This document shows, piece after piece, positions 33,218 through 38,892 of a stretch of DNA of 47,404 bases. The position numbers and the translations under genes were made by a program. The notes under the pieces were generated by a model. It made no database searches. It was not told where the DNA came from and was given only the letters and a program-made list of their open reading frames with translations. The stretch's first letter is position 1, and every line of letters begins with the position of its first letter. The stretch lies in IMG/VR virus record IMGVR_UViG_3300033153_004485, positions 1 through 47,404 of that record; one strand, 5' to 3'. This DNA comes from a virus.

Positions 33218-33302
33218 ACCTAACAAATCCTTAAGCTGGATTCGTTCAGTCAGGTTTTAGAAAACATAGCGGGTGACTCACCAGCTATGTCAGCGGTTAT
33301 CT
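33218..33302 (+). repeat. attC-like recombination site F
   Basis: Left box ACCTAAC (33218-33224); right end GTTATCT (33296-33302). Inner boxes AGCTGG (33234-33239) and CCAGCT (33281-33286) are perfectly complementary, with extra A residues before and after the left inner box. The segment GGATTCGTTCAGTCA is shared with site B. The outer boxes pair imperfectly because the right end differs from the GTTAGGC type. Confidence 0.78.
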
Positions 33303-33310
33303 AGCTACTA

Positions 33311-33475
33311 CTATAATCCGAAAGGTGGTCCTTTTGGGCATACGCTACTGCTACACCAATGTTTGCCATCCAACACATATAGGATTGATCCGCAATGACT
33401 ACATGTTCTGTTGCTGACATTCGGCCTCTTATAATTAATATCTCTGGGCTTTTTTGGTTTCTTTTTACTTCCCAT
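33311..33475 (-). CDS. Small zinc-ribbon protein
   Basis: The 54-residue protein has a Lys-rich N-terminus (GSKKKPKKPRDINYK) and a zinc-ribbon pattern CSHCGSILYV...HWCSSSVC. The ATG at 33475 has GGAGG 9 bp upstream. A second ATG 5 bases earlier opens a different frame (33301-33480) with no recognisable motif; the zinc ribbon makes the 33475 frame more likely. It lies between sites F and G as a single-gene cassette and stops just before the right end of site F. Confidence 0.65.
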   Translation of the reverse strand: MGSKKKPKKPRDINYKRPNVSNRTCSHCGSILYVLDGKHWCSSSVCPKGPPFGL

Positions 33476-33502
33476 GGCATATTTCCTCCAATCAAATATA
33501 AA

Positions 33503-33587
33503 AGATAACAATTCACTCAGCCCGATTAGTTCAGCGTATTCCGTGAGCATCGGGCGTATGGCTCACGGGCTAGTTCAGCGGTTATAT
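33503..33587 (+). repeat. attC-like recombination site G
   Basis: Left end AGATAAC (33503-33509); right end GTTATAT (33581-33587). Inner boxes AGCCCG (33519-33524) and CGGGCT (33566-33571) are perfectly complementary, with an extra C before and an extra A after the left inner box, the classical attC pattern. It is the rightmost complete site found. Confidence 0.8.
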
Positions 33588-33589
33588 AG

Positions 33590-33838
33590 CTATTTTCCCC
33601 ATTCCCGGTCTGCCCTGATAAACACATTCCCGCTAATAAAAGTAGCGTGTTGAGCTTTCCCGTCTGCCCTGGCTGTGATCCTTCCCAGGAGTATAACCCC
33701 GCTGGGCTTCTCTGCGGTCAGGAGGGCTTTTTCTGGGTCGTGCCTTATAACCCTTAGGCAGTACCCTTGCTTCTCGCCTGTGCCGTTCCCTGTGACGCTG
33801 TGGGCAATGTACCGCTTGCCCAGGTTAAACACTATCAT
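33590..33838 (-). CDS. Small beta-rich hypothetical protein
   Basis: The 82-residue protein starts at ATG 33838 with AAAGGAG upstream within the end of the previous gene. It alternates short strands (MIVFNLGKRYIAHSV; GYCLRVIRHD; GVILLGRITARADG; HATFISGNVFIRA). No family is recognised. It is the first gene after the compact early cluster and stops 3 bp from site G. Confidence 0.65.
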   Translation of the reverse strand: MIVFNLGKRYIAHSVTGNGTGEKQGYCLRVIRHDPEKALLTAEKPSGVILLGRITARADGKAQHATFISGNVFIRADREWGK

Positions 33839-33840
33839 GG

Positions 33841-34104
33841 CTATTCGTCTCCTTTGTAGTCTTCCCAGAATTCACGGGTCAAGCGTTTGGCCACCTCGGG
33901 GAGAGCGCGGGCCATGATCGATGAAAAGTGGGAAATGAAGATTGATTCCCCGCGTCTGTAACTTATGCGGGGCTGCTGGCTCACTGTCTCGGCGTAGTCA
34001 ACAAGGTACTGGGCAACCGCTTCCCGGCATTGCATGGCCTCGGCTGCTTCTTGTTCTGCCTCGGCTTCTTCGTTTAGTCCTGCTAACTCCTCGAAATTGC
34101 TCAC
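33841..34104 (-). CDS. Small helical hypothetical protein
   Basis: The 87-residue protein starts at GTG 34104, overlapping the upstream TGA (GTGA), so the two are translationally coupled. It is Glu/Ala-rich at the N-terminus (ELAGLNEEAEAEQEAAEAMQ) and probably coiled coil, then amphipathic. No known motif is visible. It belongs to the tightly packed early operon. Confidence 0.65.
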   Translation of the reverse strand: MSNFEELAGLNEEAEAEQEAAEAMQCREAVAQYLVDYAETVSQQPRISYRRGESIFISHFSSIMARALPEVAKRLTREFWEDYKGDE

Positions 34105-34316
34105 GCTGTCCCGTCCTTCTCATTTGACTTATTAGTGATATCCATCGCATACTCACGAAAACAACTTTCGCACAAAATACCGTCACCGTCTTCCCCATGC
34201 TTCCCGGTGTGGTAAAAATCATTGAAGGGGGTGCAGGTTGATACCTCATCGCATACCGCACATTTGCATAGTTCAAAGCCTCGCTCTGATTTGTTGTCAG
34301 TAATTACCGTTGCCAT
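34101..34316 (-). CDS. Small zinc-finger-like protein
   Basis: The 71-residue protein has CKCAVCDEVSTC near residues 17-28 and GILCESCFREYA near residue 47, a four-cysteine zinc-binding arrangement. Such small proteins are common in phage early regions and often bind host proteins or RNA polymerase, but no specific match is recognised. It starts at ATG 34316 and overlaps the next gene by 4 bp. Confidence 0.65.
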   Translation of the reverse strand: MATVITDNKSERGFELCKCAVCDEVSTCTPFNDFYHTGKHGEDGDGILCESCFREYAMDITNKSNEKDGTA

Positions 34317-34330
34317 TAATTCGCCCCTTA

Positions 34331-34492
34331 CTAAATCTCGTTTCCCTGCGCCCTCATGGCTGCAAGGTGTACTTGTTCGGCTTCTTCCCTGGTTGGTGCA
34401 TAGATGGTCACAGGATGCCCGCCACGGTCGACGAAGTGAAAAGGCTTGCCCTCTTCCCGGTCAAGGTCAAGCGTGGTTAGCAAATCTTTCAT
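34331..34492 (-). CDS. Very small early protein (53 residues)
   Basis: The frame reads MKDLLTTLDLDREEGKPFHF and onward to the end MRAQGNEI, from ATG 34492 to TAG 34331, with AAGGAAG just upstream. It overlaps the upstream gene by 26 bp and ends 15 bp before the next start, as expected in this packed operon. The strand-rich middle (FHFVDRGGHPVTIYA) and helical end (TREEAEQVHLAAM) look like a small alpha/beta domain. Function unknown. Confidence 0.65.
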   Translation of the reverse strand: MKDLLTTLDLDREEGKPFHFVDRGGHPVTIYAPTREEAEQVHLAAMRAQGNEI

Positions 34493-34697
34493 CTACTTCC
34501 TTTTTCTTCATTGCGTCAAGTCGTGCCGTGATCCTGTCAATGTGTCGGGCGTGGTTGTCCATCGTCCAGGCTTCGTCATCGCTCAAGGATCCCTGCCCCT
34601 GGCGGTCGATCCGCTTTACAAACTTATTATGCATTGCTTCGTGGTAAATCTTTTCGCCTTGTAGCTTATTTCTTGTTCGTTCTGCCGTTGTTGCCAT
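34467..34697 (-). CDS. Small helical hypothetical protein
   Basis: The 76-residue protein starts at ATG 34697 with GAGGG 6 bp upstream, one base after the stop of the gene before it. It is highly charged and helical (MATTAERTRNKLQGEKIYHE; DNHARHIDRITARLDAMKKK), probably coiled coil. The longer frame to 34814 would overlap another good gene and is not chosen. No family is recognised. Confidence 0.65.
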   Translation of the reverse strand: MATTAERTRNKLQGEKIYHEAMHNKFVKRIDRQGQGSLSDDEAWTMDNHARHIDRITARLDAMKKKEVDERFANHA

Positions 34698-34698
34698 G

Positions 34699-34875
34699 TT
34701 ATACCCTCTCCTTCTCTCTTGAAATGTAGCCTTGAGCCTCTGCCATGGACACGAATGCACATGAAATATTTGCTGTCTCTTTGGGGTGCCTCCCGGACAA
34801 CTCCAACGCCTCATCGAGCAATGATAGAAACGCCTCCGGGTTGTTAATTGCTTTAAGTTTTCGCGGGGTGTTCAA
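34699..34875 (-). CDS. Very small early protein with TTG start (58 residues)
   Basis: The frame runs from TTG 34875, overlapping the upstream TGA as TTGA, to TAA 34699. AAAGGA lies 6 bp upstream of the TTG. The product reads MNTPRKLKAINNPEAFLSLL and onward to ISREKERV, helical throughout. Coupled start, good ribosome site and clean fit between neighbours support a real gene. Function unknown. Confidence 0.65.
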   Translation of the reverse strand: MNTPRKLKAINNPEAFLSLLDEALELSGRHPKETANISCAFVSMAEAQGYISREKERV

Positions 34876-35168
34876 TGGTCATCCTTTCCGGTTGCCTTGG
34901 CAATTGCTTCAGTAACAATAGAAACTCGACATGATAAACAGTGGCCTTCTCCGTAGTGTCCGTATTCATCGCAGTTGCATAGGTCGTCATTGCTGGCCAA
35001 CTCTTGCAAGGCTCCAAGCAGTTCCGGGGCGCTGGCCATTAATCGCCCGTTTGCTTCTTGGTCTTCTCCTAAGTGAACCTTGCAAATCATCTTGTTTGGT
35101 TCTGGTTTGTCGATCCAAACATATCCGGCAGCATAGTCCCATGGTCCAGGCGTGTGCTTATCTATCAT
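34872..35168 (-). CDS. Conserved phage early protein (HTPGPW family)
   Basis: The 98-residue protein begins MIDKHTPGPWDYAAGYVWID and contains ANGRLMASAPELLGALQEL, the hallmark of a widely distributed phage early protein of unknown function. A Cys-rich insertion (DDLCNCDEYGHYGEGHCLSC) may bind zinc. GGAG lies upstream of the ATG at 35168. It is coupled to the next gene by a TTGA overlap. Confidence 0.85.
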   Translation of the reverse strand: MIDKHTPGPWDYAAGYVWIDKPEPNKMICKVHLGEDQEANGRLMASAPELLGALQELASNDDLCNCDEYGHYGEGHCLSCRVSIVTEAIAKATGKDDH

Positions 35169-35254
35169 CTTCCTTACTCCTCATCATTAAGGCAACCACC
35201 ACGGCCACCGATACGCCACCCCCCCAGGGAAGAGGGGAAGCGAGGCGGGGGCCG

Positions 35255-35262
35255 GGGTTAGG
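35255..35262 (+). repeat. Isolated attC-type right end (half site)
   Basis: GGTTAGGC supplies the TAA stop of the gene at 35258-35419, in the same way as sites A, B and E, but no left box or inner pairing is seen on its left. The 80 bp to its left are G-rich on the plus strand with no site. Chance is possible for an 8-base match, but its use as a stop codon matches the pattern. Confidence 0.4.
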
Positions 35263-35419
35263 CAAGTTCAACCTTGACTACCTTTTCTATGCTCTCCACT
35301 GGGTACAGCCCAACATTAAAAGACCGATTAAGGAAATACTTGCGGGCCTTTTCAATGGTTACACTGATATCAGTTGTCCAGCTGTGCCCGCTTTCAGTGG
35401 TGACCTTGACGGCAATCAT
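35258..35419 (-). CDS. Small early protein (53 residues)
   Basis: The protein starts at ATG 35419, overlapping the upstream TAA (TAATG), and reads MIAVKVTTESGHSWTTDISV with a helical end KARKYFLNRSF. A longer frame to 35485 would lie inside the upstream gene and is not chosen. The short strand-helix-strand layout resembles small phage proteins that act on host factors, but no function is recognised. Confidence 0.6.
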   Translation of the reverse strand: MIAVKVTTESGHSWTTDISVTIEKARKYFLNRSFNVGLYPVESIEKVVKVELA

Positions 35420-35904
35420 TATTTCACCGCCCTTTCTATGATGTACCCTTCGTACCTCTCGGCATAATCGAAACTGTGCGGACATAGCTGGTGCACCCTT
35501 CTAAATGCGTCGCTTTCAAGATTGAATCCCGCCTCGACGATCTCGCCGTCTCGCTTGATATCAAAGGTTGGTTGGTTGGCCTTTGCTTTATACTCCTCAA
35601 TCATGGCCCTTGCTGAAGCTTTGGCAGCGCAAACACCATCCGAAAGGCTGCAGGAGTAACCCACACCTATGGCCTTATTAACACTGCAAAGATGGGTAGT
35701 GAATGCCATTGATATTCTGTCCCACCTGGCAAGGGGTATATTGTTCAAGTGTTCGTCTTCGTCGTAAGCTTTGACAAGCTTCTCAATGTTGCGAAGATTT
35801 AATACGGTGCTTCTAAGTTCTTCACAATCGAACTGCATATAATATTCTTGGTGGGTGCATTTGTTGTCCATGTATTGTTCTCTGCTGTATTTTGTAGTCT
35901 TCAT
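35419..35904 (-). CDS. Early hypothetical protein with several cysteines
   Basis: The 161-residue protein starts at ATG 35904 with GGAG upstream. It is helical, with scattered Cys (CTHQEYYMQFDCEE; LCSVNKAIGVGYSCSLSDGVC) and a C-terminal YEGYIIERAVK. No known family is recognised. It is the second gene of the early operon downstream of the main leftward promoter, so it is expected among the first proteins made in infection. Confidence 0.7.
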   Translation of the reverse strand: MKTTKYSREQYMDNKCTHQEYYMQFDCEELRSTVLNLRNIEKLVKAYDEDEHLNNIPLARWDRISMAFTTHLCSVNKAIGVGYSCSLSDGVCAAKASARAMIEEYKAKANQPTFDIKRDGEIVEAGFNLESDAFRRVHQLCPHSFDYAERYEGYIIERAVK

Positions 35905-35971
35905 CTTTAGTACTCCTCAGTCAGTTGTTAAACGAATGCCCACAATGGGCGGAAATGATAGGTGCCCGGTT

Positions 35972-36253
35972 TTAGTTGTTGGCGCGGTAGTCAATGTCGT
36001 CTAGTTCTGCCTCATCCATTACAGACAATGGAGAGCCGTCAGAGTTGCGTATCTCACCCCGGAACCAGTTAGCGTCTTGCATGCCGTCAACCTGCTTTGT
36101 CAATGTGGCGTGGCACTCATGAGCAGCCTTGAGTGAGCGGTGCCCATGTTCACAGGTTCTTTCGATGTGCGGGATGGTCTTCCCGTCCTCATCAGTGCCC
36201 CAGGTGTTTTGGCTGATCACCATTACTGTGTAACTCTTCTTTGCCGTACTCAT
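35972..36253 (-). CDS. First early gene: conserved phage hypothetical protein
   Basis: The 93-residue protein starts at ATG 36253 with GGGAG about 8 bp upstream. The segment ERTCEHGHRSLKAAHECHAT and the later ANWFRGEIRNSDGSPL resemble a small family found at the front of early operons in many phages. It lies about 50 bp from the main leftward promoter, so it is the first gene transcribed. Role unknown; a host take-over function would be typical for the position but is not shown. Confidence 0.75.
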   Translation of the reverse strand: MSTAKKSYTVMVISQNTWGTDEDGKTIPHIERTCEHGHRSLKAAHECHATLTKQVDGMQDANWFRGEIRNSDGSPLSVMDEAELDDIDYRANN

Positions 36254-36301
36254 TGCCCGTACTCCCTTGTTTTTCATGGACTTATTTCCATGACGAAAAG
36301 G

Positions 36302-36330
36302 AATATACAACAAGTGCAACACCTTGTCAA
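36302..36330 (-). promoter_or_regulatory. Main early promoter, sigma70 consensus
   Basis: On the minus strand TTGACA (36330-36325) and TATATT (36307-36302) are separated by exactly 17 bp. It lies about 50 bp before the first leftward early gene. This is a near-perfect sigma70 promoter and fits transcription by host RNA polymerase of the whole leftward early unit from about 36.3 kb. Confidence 0.9.
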
Positions 36331-36514
36331 GGGTTGCCAGTGATATTTATTCAGTCTTTCTTTAGTCAATAGTCATAAGGCTTATAGGTAGTAACCTTTT
36401 AAGTTAGGTGAAAAACACAAAAGAAAATCGAATAAAGTTTTCTTAAGGGTGTGAAAGTCGATGGTTAATGAGGGCAGGATGATAGTTTTTCTTTGGGTAA
36501 TGTGGGGAATAGTA

Positions 36515-36544
36515 TTGACAATGGGGGGATGGGGTTGGTATGTT
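36515..36544 (+). promoter_or_regulatory. Rightward promoter of the small RNA
   Basis: TTGACA at 36515-36520 and TATGTT at 36539-36544 with an 18-bp G-rich spacer form a good sigma70 promoter. The predicted start lies near 36551. It points rightward, away from the early promoter 190 bp to its left, and has a terminator about 100 bp downstream. Confidence 0.8.
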
Positions 36545-36550
36545 CTCTCT

Positions 36551-36652
36551 CGATTGATATGTAAATGCCTGCCAGCAGACGACATACTCTCAAATATTCC
36601 ACAATCAATCAAGTGGAAAACCCCGTTAAGCTGGCAGGCGCGGGGTTTTTCT
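36551..36652 (+). ncRNA. Structured small RNA with two loop-to-5' pairings
   Basis: From the promoter start to the terminator the transcript would be about 100 nt with no supported open frame. Hairpin 1: TTCCAC (36597-36602) pairs with GTGGAA (36613-36618), and its loop holds ATCAATC (36604-36610), complementary to GATTGAT at 36552-36558. Hairpin 2 is the terminator: AAAACCCCG (36617-36625) with CGGGGTTTT (36641-36649), and its loop holds GCTGGCAGGC (36630-36639), complementary to GCCTGCCAGC at 36567-36576. Both loops thus pair back to the 5' part, giving a double pseudoknot or alternative folds. Function unknown. Confidence 0.7.
36617..36652 (+). terminator. Intrinsic terminator of the small RNA
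   Basis: A 9-bp stem AAAACCCCG/CGGGGTTTT with a 15-nt loop is followed by TTTTTCT. It is a classical rho-independent terminator for rightward transcription starting at 36551. It would prevent read-through into the ASCH gene at 36976. Confidence 0.88.
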
Positions 36653-36975
36653 ATGCCCCTACCTCATACAATCCGTGGTTTAATCAGTCTTGGCTACACG
36701 GAAAACAACCAGTCTATCATCTAAATGATCCACCCAAGCACAGGGTTAAAGGCACTGCTTCAACCGCAGCAGACACAGAGCGGTAATCTACTGACAGGAT
36801 AAAGGCCTCGGAAGCCATCAGCAAAAGAACTATTCTCTGGTTAGCCAGAACGTTAAAACAACCCGCTGAAATGTTAGTAGTCAAGGACTCAATAGAGATC
36901 ATCCTTGTTTTGGTTCTCAACTGAAGGGTAAGCCTTTAACGTTGGGAAGGACTTCGTTGTAGAGAAAGGGAAAAA
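36653..36975. other. Intergenic region without recognised gene
   Basis: These 323 bases lie between the small RNA terminator and the ASCH gene. Several short hairpins are visible, for example CTGG-TTAG-CCAG near 36837. No open frame with a ribosome site and no tRNA pattern was found. The last 25 bp hold a leader (CGTTGTAGAGA...) that is repeated before the gene at 37293. A leader RNA or a second small RNA is possible. Confidence 0.5.
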
Positions 36976-37266
36976 ATGCTACACCTGAACCTAAAGAAAA
37001 AATGGTTTGACATGATTCTGGAGGGGAAAAAGAAGGAGGAGTACCGCGCTCAAGGCGAATACTGGAATAAACGAATACTTGAAAAGAAGCACAGCATAAA
37101 GCATATCACCTTTTCAAACGGGTATGCAAAAGACAGGCGTCAAATGATAGTGCACGTCAGATTTATCGTAGTAGGCAAAGGGTATGAAGGATGGGGGGCT
37201 GAGCCGGGCAAGAGTTATATTGTGCTAACGCTTGGCGATGTCGTGGATAAAATTAGGTGTGATTAA
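36976..37266 (+). CDS. ASCH-domain protein
   Basis: The 96-residue protein matches small ASCH/PUA-like domains: MLHLNLKKKWFDMILEGKKK with EEYR, then KHITFSNGYAKDRR and the end EPGKSYIVLTLGDVVDKI. ASCH domains bind nucleic acids or modified nucleosides, and related bacterial proteins hydrolyse modified cytidine. Small phage versions are common and mostly unstudied. The ATG at 36976 follows AAAGGGAAAA. It is the first gene of a short rightward cluster. Confidence 0.85.
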   Translation: MLHLNLKKKWFDMILEGKKKEEYRAQGEYWNKRILEKKHSIKHITFSNGYAKDRRQMIVHVRFIVVGKGYEGWGAEPGKSYIVLTLGDVVDKIRCD

Positions 37267-37292
37267 GAATCCGTTGTAGAGAGAGGGAGAGA

Positions 37293-37472
37293 ATGAGCAA
37301 GAGAATGATAGGGAAGTTGGTTGACATCTTGAAGAAGGTAGACGTTATGCCATTATGCAAGGCGGTTAGTGCCGATAGTGCTTGCTCTGGTATTAGGTGC
37401 CTAGAATGCCCGCTAAATCATCAGGATCACTTAGACCAGGCAATCAAAGAGCTTGAGGGAGGCGAAGGATGA
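37293..37472 (+). CDS. Small Cys-containing protein (59 residues)
   Basis: The frame from ATG 37293 to TGA 37472 reads MSKRMIGKLVDILKKVDVMP and onward, with C and CSGIRCLECPLNHQDH in the second half, a four-cysteine pattern that may bind zinc. AGAGGGAGAG lies upstream, and the leader is nearly identical to that of the ASCH gene. The stop overlaps the start of the next small gene (ATGA). Function unknown. Confidence 0.65.
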   Translation: MSKRMIGKLVDILKKVDVMPLCKAVSADSACSGIRCLECPLNHQDHLDQAIKELEGGEG

Positions 37473-37576
37473 CTCTATTTATTGCCTGTTTGATTATATA
37501 CGCACATGCTCTCTCTTGGCAGTTGTATGTTATAGCTGTCTGTGTTTGGGTGTTGCATTTGGTTTTTAGTGATTAA
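37469..37576 (+). CDS. Tiny membrane peptide (35 residues)
   Basis: The frame starts at ATG 37469 overlapping the upstream TGA, with GGAGGCGAAGG before it. The 35 residues (MTLFIACLIIYAHALSWQLY and onward to FSD) are almost entirely hydrophobic, enough for one transmembrane helix. Coupled start and good ribosome site support translation. Small membrane peptides in phages can act in superinfection exclusion or lysis control; this is speculation. Confidence 0.5.
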   Translation: MTLFIACLIIYAHALSWQLYVIAVCVWVLHLVFSD

Positions 37577-37590
37577 GGGGAGGGTGAGGG

Positions 37591-37770
37591 ATGAAGAATA
37601 AAACCACCGCTCTTGAATGGGTTTACCTGATTCTTGCCAGTATCTTTGCTCTTGCAATGGGCTATACTGGACTGCTCACAATGCAGAGGATGATAGATTT
37701 TCCGAACGAGAACAGAATGACAGCCTCGACACATGTGATGGGCGAGGTCTACGCCTGGATCATGCTGTGA
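37591..37770 (+). CDS. Small membrane protein (59 residues)
   Basis: The frame runs from ATG 37591 (AGGGTGAGGG upstream) to TGA 37770. Residues 9-31 form a hydrophobic helix (WVYLILASIFALAMGYTGLL), followed by a short polar end. With the previous peptide it makes a pair of small membrane proteins in the region between early and late genes. Role unknown; inhibition of superinfection or membrane signalling are options. Confidence 0.6.
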   Translation: MKNKTTALEWVYLILASIFALAMGYTGLLTMQRMIDFPNENRMTASTHVMGEVYAWIML

Positions 37771-38892
37771 ACACACAACCCCTTGACATTCCCCGCCCCA
37801 TCAAGTAAGTTGCTTCTATGGCTGGAGCTGACACGCTCTACATACTGCCCCCCATCAAACGGCCTGAGGGTCACTTGGGCAGCATCAACCAAGCCGCGAG
37901 CTGTGCAGGTTGGTGATAGTTCCAGTCATAGGAGGCGAACCCGGGAGAGATCCGCGGGCAATCTTGCACCTCCCTGGGTAACGCACACACCCTAAAGCCA
38001 GAGTAAGGGGCCACGCTAACTCCCTCTGTCCCCTCACTCGCCCACCATCCCACCTACTCTCTCTTCTTTCTTTCTATATTTCTTTCTTCTCTCTGTGCAC
38101 TTAGCTCTTAGGGCTACTCACACCTACCAATCAAGACAAGCCTCCCACACTCAACCACACACACAACAAAGAGCAGCAACACACAACAAACACAGGATGA
38201 CCATGGACACTCAATCCACTGGCAACATTGAGAGGGAGGAGAAAGGGGAGGGATAAGAGGCCTACTCTCAAGGGGTCAAGCTTCATTCTTCATCACTGCT
38301 CAAGCCCTCCACATTTACCCCTATACTTCAAACTCCTTTATACATAGGCTCAAAGCCTGGCGCTAACCGTTCCCTTGGCGACAACCACAATATTACTGCA
38401 TGAATAGGCTCAATCGCTCTGCCTGATGTGGTGATCGGTCGATGATAGTGGCCAGAATCAGCCGGATGAGGTCGAACCAAAACGGGTCCCATCCCTACCC
38501 CGAAAACCCGAACCACGCCCCCCCTCCCCTCGCGCGTAAGGAGTCCCATCATATCCCCCCAGATTACATACCGAAATAAAATAGGGTCATCTCCCCCTTT
38601 CCTGCCCTTTCTTTTACCCTAGTCTCTTCCTGTATCCCCACCACTTCTTATCCTTCAATCCGCAAACGATTAAATCCTCCTCACACCACGCTTTATTTAA
38701 TTAGGTATGTTGGTGTACCTACGCCCTTCCAAATGGCTTACAGTCCCTTATACGCGTTTTCTCTTTTCTTGCTGTCTTTCTAAAAAATACTATTTTCTTC
38801 AAAAAAAGGGTTTGCTTTCTAACATCAGTAATGCTAATGCTATTACATGAGAGGTTTTTACATTAGGTGTGCTAATACTGAGGAGAGAGAGA
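37771..38892. other. 1.1-kb C-rich, G-poor non-coding region
   Basis: No convincing gene was found here on either strand. From about 37980 to 38220 the plus strand is strongly C/T/A-rich with few G (pyrimidine runs near 38050-38095, then CACACA-rich DNA), like Rho-loading sequence. A TAGGTA-N8-TACCTA inverted repeat lies near 38703. An AT-rich stretch at 38775-38870 with repeated AATGCTAATGCTA and ATTAG/CTAAT units precedes the late genes and may hold the late promoter and an operator. The region could be an origin or packaging region. Confidence 0.5.

Noticed and set aside
21306-33587. CRISPR array in place of the repeated elements
   Set aside because: The repeated units are 84-93 bp palindromes with differing inner sequences, separated by genes of variable length, not short identical repeats with uniform spacers, and no cas genes are present.
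36461-36724. Rightward open frame of 87 codons with a hydrophobic start
   Set aside because: It overlaps the small RNA promoter and terminator, has a poor ribosome site (AAGGG 11 bp away), and its second half is just the terminator and flanking sequence read as protein.
37818-37916. Possible 32-residue peptide starting MAGADTLYIL
   Set aside because: Weak ribosome site, no neighbours in the same unit and no stop/start coupling; kept out as unsupported.
38440-38510. tRNA-like GGTTCGACC segment on the minus strand
   Set aside because: Only the T-arm-like piece is present; no matching acceptor, D or anticodon stems could be drawn.
38328-38552. Leftward 74-codon open frame in the C-rich region
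   Set aside because: The sequence is skewed by base composition, has no ribosome site, and runs alone inside a non-coding region.
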